Shown here: piece after piece, positions 6,222-13,165 of the stretch
Position numbering within the stretch: the stretch's first letter is position 1
Layout: each line of letters opens with the position of its first letter
Assembly (NCBI GenBank): GCA_002297545.1
Contig: DBLZ01000120.1
Span: forward strand, 1-13,165
Direction: 5' to 3'
DNA from: Prevotellaceae bacterium UBA711
GTDB lineage: Bacteria; Bacteroidota; Bacteroidia; Bacteroidales; Bacteroidaceae
DNA length: 13,165 nt
Translations under genes and position numbers: made by a program
Notes under the pieces: model-generated
What the model saw: only the letters and a program-made list of their open reading frames with translations
The model's database searches: none
Told to the model about the DNA's origin: nothing

Positions 6222-8375
6222 ATGGTAACCAAGAAGATCGATGCTGCCAAGGCATCTATAACCGTAAAAAACACAACGGCAGCCAAAAAGGGTTCAACCA
6301 AGAAGGCTTGCTCCAAGAAGTCGAGTTCCAAGAAGGCTGCTCCGGTAGAGAACACAACTCCTTCGGTTCTTAGACTGATTAAGAACGATAAGTATCTGGC
6401 ATACTATGCAGATGCAATCAATGGACGTCACCAGTCGGCTCTCAACAAGATAGCCGAGCTAACGAACAATGGTGCTGTCACCTTGGCGGATTTTGCCACG
6501 GGTTACCTGTATTTTGGCTTGCACAAGGATGGCAAGAATTGGGTTATTCGCGAATGGGCGCCGAATGCCACTGCGATGTACCTCATCGGTGATTTCAATG
6601 GTTGGAAGGAAGATGGACACTTTGCTTTCAAGAGGGTAAAAGATACCGGTAACTGGGAACTTGTCTTGCCGGAACGGACTTTTGGTCATGGCGACTTGTA
6701 TAAACTGAGCGTACATTGGGAGGGTGGTCAAGGTGAGCGTATTCCTGCATGGGCACAACGTGTGGTACAGGATGAGACAACCAAGATATTCTCTGCGCAG
6801 GTGTGGGCGCCGGAACAGAAGTTCGAGTGGAAGCACACCAAGTTCAAACCAAATACTAGTCCCTTGCTCATATATGAATGTCATATAGGTATGGGACAGG
6901 ATGCTGAGAAGGTGGGTACATACGAGGAGTTCCGCAAGAATGTGTTGCCCCGTGTGCACAAGGATGGTTATAATTGTATACAGATAATGGCCATTCAGGA
7001 GCATCCCTATTATGGTAGTTTTGGTTACCATGTCAGCAGTTTCTTCGCGGCCAGTAGCCGCTTTGGTACTCCCGAGGAACTGAAGGCCTTGATAGATGAG
7101 GCTCATGGCATGGGCATAGCGGTAATCATGGACATTGTGCATAGCCATGCAGTGAAGAATGAGGTTGAGGGCTTGGGCAACTTTGCCGGTGACCCCTGTC
7201 AGTATTTCTATCCGGGCGACCGTCGTGAGCATCCGGCATGGGACAGCCTTTGTTTCGATTACGGCAAGAATGAGGTCTTGCACTTCTTGTTGAGTAACTG
7301 CAAGTATTGGCTGGACGAATATCATTTCGACGGCTTCCGTTTTGATGGTGTCACTTCCATGCTTTACTATAGTCATGGCCTCGGACAGTCATTCAATGGA
7401 TACGGTGACTATTATAACGGTAGCCAGGATGACAATGCGATAGTTTATCTGACATTGGCTAATTGCCTGATACATCAAGTGAACCGCAGGGCCATCACCA
7501 TTGCAGAGGAGGTAAGCGGTATGCCAGGTTTGGCGGCTCCGTTCGAGGCGGGAGGCTATGGCTTCAACTATCGCATGGCCATGAATGTCCCTGATTATTG
7601 GATCAAGATAATCAAGGAACTGCGCGATGAGGATTGGAAACCCAGCAGCATGTTGTGGGAGACTACCAACCGCCGTGCTGACGAAAAGACCATAAGTTAT
7701 TGTGAAAGTCATGACCAGGCCTTGGTGGGTGACAAGACCATTATCTTCCGTCTGGTGGATGCCGACATGTACTGGCACTTCAAGAAGGGCGATGAGAACT
7801 TCGTTGTGGAGCGTGGCATCGCTTTGCACAAAATGATACGTCTGCTCACATGCAGTACCATCAATGGTGGTTACCTCAACTTCATGGGCAATGAGTTTGG
7901 ACATCCTGAATGGATAGACTTCCCTCGTGAAGGCAATGGATGGAGCTACAAGTATGCACGTCGTCAGTGGAACTTGGTAGATAATAAAGAGCTATGCTTC
8001 CATCTGCTGGGAGACTTTGACCGCGCCATGTTATCCGTTATAAAGAGTGAGAAGGATATTCAGAAGACCAACGTCACGGAGATATGGCACAACGATGGAG
8101 ATCAGGTGTTTGCTTATCAGCGTGGTGAGTTGCTGTTCTGCTTTAACTTCAGCCCGTTCCGCAGTTATACAGACTATGGCTTCATGGTGAAGGCCGGCAC
8201 ATATCAGTATTTGCTGAATACGGACGATGTGAAATTTGGTGGTAAGGGATTCAACGACGATAGCCTCAAGCACCTGACTATCTACGACCGTGAGTTGGCC
8301 AAGGATGGTAAAGGATGGCTCAAACTGTACTTGCCTGCCCGCAGTGCATGCGTATTGAGAATGGTAAAGGATTGA
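6222..8375 (+). CDS. glgB: 1,4-alpha-glucan (glycogen) branching enzyme, eukaryote-like GH13_8 type
   Basis: A 717-residue cytosolic enzyme that makes alpha-1,6 branches in glycogen. A CBM48-type beta-sandwich (about residues 95-195, with NWVIREWAPNATAMYLIGDFNGW) precedes a GH13 barrel. The catalytic regions are DIVHSH (304-309), DGFRFDGVTSM (370-380; nucleophile Asp375), ITIAEEVSGMP (425-435; acid/base Glu429) and ESHDQALVGDK (495-505; Asp498). The segments YNCIQIMAIQEHPYYGSFGY and YLNFMGNEFGHPEWIDFPR closely resemble animal and fungal branching enzymes (GH13_8), unlike the shorter-motif GH13_9 type of E. coli. The all-beta C-terminal domain runs from about 615. Residues 1-45 form a lysine/alanine/serine-rich extension not expected in the family. 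The ATG at 6222 is the only reasonable start: the next in-frame ATG is codon 119, inside CBM48. Long antisense ORFs here are shadows. Confidence 0.96.
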   Translation: MVTKKIDAAKASITVKNTTAAKKGSTKKACSKKSSSKKAAPVENTTPSVLRLIKNDKYLAYYADAINGRHQSALNKIAELTNNGAVTLADFATGYLYFGLHKDGKNWVIREWAPNATAMYLIGDFNGWKEDGHFAFKRVKDTGNWELVLPERTFGHGDLYKLSVHWEGGQGERIPAWAQRVVQDETTKIFSAQVWAPEQKFEWKHTKFKPNTSPLLIYECHIGMGQDAEKVGTYEEFRKNVLPRVHKDGYNCIQIMAIQEHPYYGSFGYHVSSFFAASSRFGTPEELKALIDEAHGMGIAVIMDIVHSHAVKNEVEGLGNFAGDPCQYFYPGDRREHPAWDSLCFDYGKNEVLHFLLSNCKYWLDEYHFDGFRFDGVTSMLYYSHGLGQSFNGYGDYYNGSQDDNAIVYLTLANCLIHQVNRRAITIAEEVSGMPGLAAPFEAGGYGFNYRMAMNVPDYWIKIIKELRDEDWKPSSMLWETTNRRADEKTISYCESHDQALVGDKTIIFRLVDADMYWHFKKGDENFVVERGIALHKMIRLLTCSTINGGYLNFMGNEFGHPEWIDFPREGNGWSYKYARRQWNLVDNKELCFHLLGDFDRAMLSVIKSEKDIQKTNVTEIWHNDGDQVFAYQRGELLFCFNFSPFRSYTDYGFMVKAGTYQYLLNTDDVKFGGKGFNDDSLKHLTIYDRELAKDGKGWLKLYLPARSACVLRMVKD
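6298..6342 (+). repeat. 15-bp tandem repeat encoding a Lys-rich pentapeptide in the GlgB tail
   Basis: CCAAGAAG recurs at 6298, 6313 and 6328, exactly 15 bases apart, encoding three successive (S/T)-K-K-(A/S)-x pentapeptides (residues 26-40). The repeat keeps the reading frame. A further AAKKG lies just before it. It looks like low-complexity tail expansion by slippage. Confidence 0.7.
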
Positions 8376-8643
8376 CATCTGCTTCTGCCTTGTTATATAT
8401 GTAGGCACCAAATCATAATAAAGATAAAAGGGGCGCCGCGCTCTTGCATCTGTATGAAGACATGATAACATATATTTTGTTATAAAAAGATGTATAACGA
8501 CATCGGTTGTATCCGCACGGAGTGGCTTGGTTGAATGCACTAAGTTAAGCCGTGTGGATACTGTTCACATAGGAGCTAAGCATCAACGCGTCTATGGAGA
8601 AGATAACACCTATTTGACATGTCCGCACGGAAAGAGAATTAAG
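8376..8643 (+). promoter_or_regulatory. Non-coding leader with competing inverted repeats (candidate RNA switch)
   Basis: This 268-base spacer has three related segments. A (8509-8520, GTATCCGCACGG) is complementary to B (8550-8561, CCGTGTGGATAC) over 12 pairs, including one G-U. A' (8622-8631) repeats ten bases of A, TCCGCACGGA. B can therefore pair instead with 8620-8630 (11 pairs including two G-U), and that stem can be lengthened by 8562-8564 with 8617-8619 and 8569-8573 with 8609-8613. The A-B and B-A' stems exclude each other. A' runs into a purine-rich GGAAAGAG just upstream of the ATG at 8644, so B-A' could mask the ribosome site. A small 5-bp hairpin (8489-8493 with 8500-8504) lies upstream. 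It matches no riboswitch class I recognise. No clean promoter was found; TATATTTTG at 8471-8479 is only a near match to a -7 box. The regulatory function is an inference from complementarity. Confidence 0.45.
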
Positions 8644-9870
8644 ATGAAGTATCACTATCGGAGCACACAGCGTATGGCAAGCATTATTACCATGCTTTGC
8701 TTTTTGCTCTTTGTAGCATATTCCATATCCTTATTCATAAGGCATCAGTCCTATATGGTGGCTTTGGCCAACTTCATAGCTAACGGAGGACTTACCGATG
8801 TGGCCTATGACACACCATCTTCTGTTTGGATTGCTGCTTTGCTTGGCACGGCACTTTCTATAATTCCTGCCCTGTTCCTCCTGCATTCGTTCCATTTTCC
8901 AATATGTATGAAGGGAATGGCTTTTATTCCATCGTATGTTGTGTTGGGACTGATGACAGGTATATGTCCACAGTCTGTGGATGCTGTGGAAAACGATATT
9001 CCTATACTGCGGGCCGCCATACTGCTGTTAGTTTCTGCGATGGGCATCTTATATAGTCAAGTGTATCATGAGGATAGGGGAGAGCATGCTCCATTCTCCA
9101 ATTATCTTGGCAGTAACGTTCTGCAAGTTTGTGTAGGCATAATGTTCTGTATTTCATTAACCAATTCGGACAGGCAGTTGCATTTGCAGCAGCCGTTGGC
9201 TCAAACTATACATCGTCACGATTACACGCTGGCCAACTCCATAGTACCGGGTGAGACCACTACCAATAATACTATTGCATCTCTTCGTGTTTTGGCCTTG
9301 AGCAAGCAGGGACTCATGGCGGACAGACTCTTTTCCATTCATGGTATGTATGGCAGTCGATGCTTGTTGCCAGAAACCTTTCTTTCGGCACAGATATATC
9401 ATACCACACGGCTGGTCTATAATCACCTGCAGGCTATCCCGGTAAATTTCGATGGTGATGTGACGTCTTTCTTGCAAAAGGCTGTTGAACGCAGAATGAT
9501 GGTTTTGCAGGATTCTGCGGTTACACATGTGGATAGTCTTAGGGCTCGTCCGCTGATGGACTACTATCTATGTGCATTGCTCCTGGATAGGGACTTGCCT
9601 TCCTTTGCAAAATCTTTGCCGAGATTCTATGCTCAGGAGGCAGCATTGCCACGACATTACCGTGAGGCTTTGGCTGTGTACTATGCCGAAGATTCTTTGG
9701 CGACACGTTTTGCCTCGGATGCGATTATGGACAGCATCTATCGGGACTATACGACATTGAGATGTTCTTTTCAAGATAGGCCGATGGCTCAGAGAAAGGC
9801 TTGTGCGGAAGCCTTTCCGTCAACATATTGGAATTATTACTTCTTTCCTGAAGACAGAAAGCAGCATTGA
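8644..9870 (+). CDS. Uncharacterised polytopic membrane protein
   Basis: I do not recognise a characterised family with certainty. From ATG 8644 the protein has 408 residues. The N-terminal half shows about five hydrophobic segments (approximately residues 12-32, 61-81, 92-108, 120-140 and 157-173), predicting an inner-membrane protein. The C-terminal half (about 180-408) is soluble, probably helical, with short paired-helix-like stretches (e.g. IASLRVLALSKQGLMADRLF) and an aromatic ending, TYWNYYFFPED. The layout resembles the uncharacterised multi-pass proteins with a helical-repeat-like C-terminus that are common in Bacteroidales. The reading frame is open back to a TTG at 8527, but that 39-codon extension overlaps the structured leader and does not look like protein. 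ATG 8644 is preceded by GGAAAGAG and places a membrane segment near the N-terminus. The aminotransferase gene follows after 71 bases. Confidence 0.8.
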   Translation: MKYHYRSTQRMASIITMLCFLLFVAYSISLFIRHQSYMVALANFIANGGLTDVAYDTPSSVWIAALLGTALSIIPALFLLHSFHFPICMKGMAFIPSYVVLGLMTGICPQSVDAVENDIPILRAAILLLVSAMGILYSQVYHEDRGEHAPFSNYLGSNVLQVCVGIMFCISLTNSDRQLHLQQPLAQTIHRHDYTLANSIVPGETTTNNTIASLRVLALSKQGLMADRLFSIHGMYGSRCLLPETFLSAQIYHTTRLVYNHLQAIPVNFDGDVTSFLQKAVERRMMVLQDSAVTHVDSLRARPLMDYYLCALLLDRDLPSFAKSLPRFYAQEAALPRHYREALAVYYAEDSLATRFASDAIMDSIYRDYTTLRCSFQDRPMAQRKACAEAFPSTYWNYYFFPEDRKQH

Positions 9871-9941
9871 TACATGAGCAAATCAAGGACTCTGCATTAA
9901 AAGGTTTACATAAATAATCACTATACAGCAACGTTTGCAAT

Positions 9942-11141
9942 ATGCCACAGATATCTGTTAGAGGTCAGGAGATGCCGGAATCTCCCATCAGAAAGCTCGC
10001 TCCATTGGCTGATGATGCCAAGAAGCGCGGCGTGCATGTTTATCATCTGAACATCGGACAACCAGACTTACCCACTCCGCAGGCTGCACTACAGGCTATT
10101 CGTAATATCGATCGAAAGATACTGGAGTACAGTCCTTCGCAGGGCTATTTCAGCTATCGCAAGAAGTTGGTAGGATACTATGCTTCTTATAATATCAACC
10201 TTACGCCCGATGACATAATCATCACGTCTGGTGGTTCTGAGGCTGTATTGTTCTCCTTCCTTGCCTGCCTAAATCCCGGGGACGAGATCATTGTGCCTGA
10301 ACCTGCATACGCCAATTATATGGCTTTTGCCATTTCGGTCGGTGCCCGCATACGTACTATTTCCACCACTATAGAAGAAGGCTTCTCTCTGCCCAAGGTG
10401 GAGAAGTTCGAGGAGTTGATAAACGAGCGCACACGCGCCATCCTTATCTGCAACCCCAACAATCCTACGGGATACCTATATACAAGGCGTGAGATGAACC
10501 AGATACGCGACCTGGTGAAGAAGTATGACCTGTATCTTTTTTCTGACGAAGTGTATCGTGAGTTCATCTACACAGGCTCTCCATATATCTCTGCTTGCCA
10601 TTTGGAGGGTATAGAGGATAATGTTGTTCTTATCGATTCCGTATCTAAGCGATATTCGGAATGTGGCATACGTATTGGCGCCTTGATAACCAAGAATGCG
10701 GCTGTACGAAAGGCGGTGATGAAGTTCTGTCAGGCGCGTCTCAGCCCTCCGCTTATCGGTCAGATTGCTGCAGAGGCCTCGTTGGATGAACCTCAGGAAT
10801 ACACACGTGAGGTCTATGATGAATATGTGGAACGCCGCAAGTGCTTGATTGATGGCCTCAATCGCATTCCTGGCGTCTACAGCCCCATCCCTATGGGTGC
10901 ATTCTATACTGTTGCCAAGTTGCCCGTGGATGATGCAGACAAGTTCTGTGCATGGTGTTTGAGCGAATTCCAGTGGGAGGGTGAGACGGTCATGATGGCA
11001 CCTGCCTCTGGTTTCTATACCACTCCCGGTGCCGGACGTAATCAGGTGCGCTTGGCCTATGTGCTGAAGAAGGAGGATCTTACACGTGCCCTCTTTGTTC
11101 TAAGTAAGGCTTTGGAAGCATATCCCGGGCGTACGGAATAA
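9942..11141 (+). CDS. Class I/II PLP-dependent aminotransferase
   Basis: A 399-residue cytosolic fold-type I aminotransferase. Landmarks are NIGQPDLPTP (37-46, N-terminal substrate-lid region), YSPSQGYFSYRKKL (63-76), TSGGSEAV (95-102, PLP phosphate site), NPNNPTG (171-177; Asn174), SDEVYREFIY (201-210; Asp202 to the pyridine nitrogen, Tyr205 to PLP), SVSKRYSECGIRIG (233-246; Lys236 the Schiff-base lysine) and QVRLAY (368-373; Arg370 binding the substrate carboxylate). All catalytic residues are present and the length is typical of aspartate/aromatic-type members. Substrate cannot be fixed from the sequence; annotation as aspartate aminotransferase would be a guess. The ATG at 9942 agrees with the family start. 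The ABC permease gene begins 18 bases after the stop, so the two are probably in one operon. Confidence 0.93.
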   Translation: MPQISVRGQEMPESPIRKLAPLADDAKKRGVHVYHLNIGQPDLPTPQAALQAIRNIDRKILEYSPSQGYFSYRKKLVGYYASYNINLTPDDIIITSGGSEAVLFSFLACLNPGDEIIVPEPAYANYMAFAISVGARIRTISTTIEEGFSLPKVEKFEELINERTRAILICNPNNPTGYLYTRREMNQIRDLVKKYDLYLFSDEVYREFIYTGSPYISACHLEGIEDNVVLIDSVSKRYSECGIRIGALITKNAAVRKAVMKFCQARLSPPLIGQIAAEASLDEPQEYTREVYDEYVERRKCLIDGLNRIPGVYSPIPMGAFYTVAKLPVDDADKFCAWCLSEFQWEGETVMMAPASGFYTTPGAGRNQVRLAYVLKKEDLTRALFVLSKALEAYPGRTE

Positions 11142-11159
11142 GACGGTATCTCGTTAGAC

Positions 11160-12401
11160 ATGTTATTTATCGCGAAAAGATTATTCCGTGGAGAGCATAA
11201 AGGACAGGTGTCCTCTTCGGCCATACGTATAGCTACGGCCGGAGTTGCCGTGGGCATATTGGTCATGATTGTCAGTATATGTGTGTCCAGTGGCTTCCAA
11301 CGCGAAATCAAGGCCAAAGTAGCAGCCTTGGTAGGGCATGTGCAGATAGTGAATGAGCAAACACTCTATCGAAGCCGGACTATGCCCATACAGATAACGG
11401 ACTCTATCAGGGATAAGATTGCCACATTTCCTTACGTGGAGAGTGTCCAGCGTTTTGCCTTGTGTCCTGGTATGCTGAAAACCGAGAATGTCTCTCGCGG
11501 TGTCATGTTCCGTGGCGTTGACGATGCTTTCGATGCGTCTTTCCTGTCCTCTTGTCTGATCGAGGGCCGAATACCCGCTTTTGGTGAGATGGGGGATGAG
11601 GTGGTGATGGATAGTATCTTGGTTTCTGCTCCATTAGCCTCGGCTCTTGAGTTGTGTGCCGGGCAGAGAATCTACGCCTATTTCTTTGATGATAATCTGC
11701 GTGTACGCCGTTTGACGGTAGCAGGTATCTTCCAGACACACTTGTCCGACATTGATACCCGCATGTGCTACGCTGATGCGCGTCTGACGCAGAAACTTGC
11801 CGGCTTTAGGGCAGACCAATATAGCGGTGCCGAAATTAGGGTCGACGAGTACTCTCACGTTGATTCTCTTTCGGTATGTCTCGCTTCCATGTTCGGGACA
11901 CACGAAGATGCCTACCGCCAATGCTATGCAACCCCTCGTGTAGATGAGTTGTACCCTCATTTCTTCTCTTGGCTCACGTTGCTGGATACCAACGTAGGTG
12001 CCATATTGATACTGATGATCTGTGTTGCCATTGTCACCATGGTCAGTGGTTTGCTTGTCATTATTTTGGAACGTACCCAATTTATTGGCATCATGAAGTC
12101 CATGGGAGCAACCAATAGCTTGCTTCGCCGCATTTTCCTCTATTTTGCATCCATGATAGTGTTGCGCGGAATGCTTTGGGGGAATGCTTTGGCCTTCATG
12201 CTTTTGACACTCCAATATGCTACTGGCATTGTGTCTCTGGATCCTGAGAGCTATTACATTGCACAGGTTCCGGTTTACTTTCCGTGGCTTAGCATTATAG
12301 TGGTCAATGTACTTACGTTTGTATTGTGTGTGTTGGTATTGATCGTACCGACTTATGTCATCAGCCGCATTCATCCGGCGCGAAGCATCGTGTTTGAGTG
12401 A
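11160..12401 (+). CDS. FtsX/LolC-LolE-like ABC transporter permease
   Basis: A 413-residue inner-membrane permease of the MacB/LolE type. A first membrane helix (about 24-45) ends in SSGFQREI, the usual exit of LolC/E proteins. A periplasmic MacB_PCD-like domain follows (about 46-270), then three C-terminal helices (about 278-303, 325-352 and 376-400) forming the FtsX domain. The cytoplasmic loop ERTQFIGIMKSMGAT (304-318) is the conserved ATPase-coupling helix. By family, such proteins extract lipoproteins from the inner membrane or transmit force to the periplasm, working with a LolD-like ATPase. No ATPase gene is in the window, so the partner must be encoded elsewhere. It sits 18 bases behind the aminotransferase gene and 22 bases ahead of prmA; the grouping may reflect co-transcription only. 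Lipoprotein release is the likeliest role but is not proven. Confidence 0.9.
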   Translation: MLFIAKRLFRGEHKGQVSSSAIRIATAGVAVGILVMIVSICVSSGFQREIKAKVAALVGHVQIVNEQTLYRSRTMPIQITDSIRDKIATFPYVESVQRFALCPGMLKTENVSRGVMFRGVDDAFDASFLSSCLIEGRIPAFGEMGDEVVMDSILVSAPLASALELCAGQRIYAYFFDDNLRVRRLTVAGIFQTHLSDIDTRMCYADARLTQKLAGFRADQYSGAEIRVDEYSHVDSLSVCLASMFGTHEDAYRQCYATPRVDELYPHFFSWLTLLDTNVGAILILMICVAIVTMVSGLLVIILERTQFIGIMKSMGATNSLLRRIFLYFASMIVLRGMLWGNALAFMLLTLQYATGIVSLDPESYYIAQVPVYFPWLSIIVVNVLTFVLCVLVLIVPTYVISRIHPARSIVFE

Positions 12402-12423
12402 CGGCCCGCAACTCTTATATCAC

Positions 12424-13165
12424 ATGAAGTATTTTGAAGTCACCTTCCATATTGCCCCTTACAGTGGGGATGTCGCCGATGTCCTTTGTGCTTTGCTGGC
12501 AGATGAAGGATTTGAAGCATTTGAACAGTCTGAGGATACCTTGCTGGCTTGGATACAGCAACAGAAGTATGCACAAGAAGGACTTGACAGGGCGATAGAG
12601 GCGATACCTTTTCCTAATATAACTGTCGTGTATAATGTGTCCGAGGCTCCGGATGAGAATTGGAACAGACGATGGGAGACAGACGGCTTCAAGCCCATTA
12701 TTATATATGATGAAGTGGAAGGACACGACTCTACTTTCGCCCTTGTAACCATTCACGATTGCATGCATTGTGACATCCCCGATGCACGCTATGACATTTG
12801 CATCAGTCCGTGTCAGGCATTTGGCACAGGCAGCCACGAGACCACACGCATGATCATTCGTCAGCTCCTCTCTATGCCCATGAAGGGACGGTATGTCATA
12901 GATGCAGGTACGGGTACAGGCATCCTGGCCATTCTATGTCACATGCTTGAAGCAGAGGAGGTGGTGGCTTACGATATAGACGATTGGAGCGTGCGCAATG
13001 CACAGGAAAACTTACTGCAGAACGGTATCACACATGGCGTACAGGTTTTGTTAGGGGACAGTTCCGTTCTTTCCTGCATATATCATGGTCATGAGAAGCC
13101 GTATCATCAAGCGACTCCTATGCGAGCATCCCTCCTTATTGCTAACATCAACCGCAATATCCTGT
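12424..13165 (+). CDS. prmA: Ribosomal protein L11 methyltransferase, 3' end cut by window edge
   Basis: The first 247 codons of a SAM-dependent class I methyltransferase that methylates ribosomal protein L11. The N-terminal substrate-recognition domain begins MKYFEVTFHI and contains the family's NWNRRWE motif (residues 79-85). The catalytic part shows ISPCQAFGTGSHETT (127-141), SAM-binding motif I VIDAGTGTGILAI (158-170), an acidic strand end AYDID (182-186) and ANINRNIL (240-247), the PrmA equivalent of the catalytic N-x-(N/P) motif. The usual length is about 280-295, so roughly 40 residues lie beyond the edge. Between GD (211-212) and LLIANIN the segment is about 24 residues (213-236), longer than the short linker usual in PrmA. 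It is probably translated with the permease upstream (22-base gap). Confidence 0.93.
   Translation, partial: MKYFEVTFHIAPYSGDVADVLCALLADEGFEAFEQSEDTLLAWIQQQKYAQEGLDRAIEAIPFPNITVVYNVSEAPDENWNRRWETDGFKPIIIYDEVEGHDSTFALVTIHDCMHCDIPDARYDICISPCQAFGTGSHETTRMIIRQLLSMPMKGRYVIDAGTGTGILAILCHMLEAEEVVAYDIDDWSVRNAQENLLQNGITHGVQVLLGDSSVLSCIYHGHEKPYHQATPMRASLLIANINRNIL

Noticed and set aside
6459..7376. 305-residue open frame on the minus strand across glgB
   Set aside because: It lies wholly inside the well-supported glgB coding frame and has no family features; a shadow.
8465..8483. 6-bp hairpin ATAACA/TGTTAT after glgB as a terminator
   Set aside because: The stem is all but one pair A/T and is followed by A residues, not T, so it does not look like a plus-strand terminator.
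8509..8640. Possible known structural RNA (6S, SRP, RNase P or tmRNA)
   Set aside because: None of the signature sequences of these RNAs was recognised and no 3' terminator follows; kept only as a candidate leader element.
8527..8643. N-terminal extension of the membrane protein from TTG 8527
   Set aside because: It overlaps the strong inverted repeats, lacks protein-like character, and a better ATG with an upstream GGAAAGAG exists at 8644.
9930..9937. AACGTTTG as a -7 box for the aminotransferase gene
   Set aside because: It misses the first T of the consensus and lies four bases from the start codon, so transcription would begin inside the gene.

Overview
The window looks like a chromosomal core segment from a member of the Bacteroidota, most likely a Bacteroidales (Bacteroides/Prevotella-like) organism. 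Three things point there: promoter elements of the Bacteroidetes type (TAnnTTTG at -7, with a TTG at -33 upstream of position 5064); a separate pyrB plus zinc-binding pyrI pair; and an animal/fungal-like (GH13_8) glycogen branching enzyme. No mobile element, CRISPR array, tRNA or rRNA is visible, and the genes appear vertically inherited.

Layout. On the minus strand, the first 713 bases are the 5' two-thirds or so of glyA (serine hydroxymethyltransferase), cut by the left edge. A 222-bp divergent intergenic region holds one perfect -7 element on each strand. All remaining genes are on the plus strand. They are pyrB (936-1883) and pyrI (2021-2479), the catalytic and regulatory chains of aspartate transcarbamoylase; a class A penicillin-binding protein (2501-4822); and a strong intrinsic terminator (4869-4912). 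A new transcription unit then starts at a near-ideal promoter (5041-5071) with an exported MORN-repeat protein that probably uses a TTG start (5097-6161), followed by glgB (6222-8375). A 268-bp non-coding stretch (8376-8643) with striking mutually exclusive inverted repeats precedes an unrecognised polytopic membrane protein (8644-9870). The right end is a compact cluster: a class I/II aminotransferase (9942-11141), a LolC/E-like FtsX-type ABC permease (11160-12401) and prmA (12424 to the right edge, partial).

Functionally the genes are housekeeping: one-carbon and pyrimidine metabolism, peptidoglycan synthesis, glycogen branching, envelope ABC transport and ribosomal protein methylation. Tight spacing (18-22 nt) suggests co-transcription of pyrI with the PBP gene, and of aminotransferase-permease-prmA.

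No clearly new defence or mobile system is present. The parts most worth a second look are the potential RNA switch upstream of the membrane-protein gene at 8644, the exported MORN array with exact 23-residue periodicity, the lysine-rich N-terminal tail on the branching enzyme, and a linker expansion in PrmA. All family assignments are from motif recognition by eye; no database search was run.
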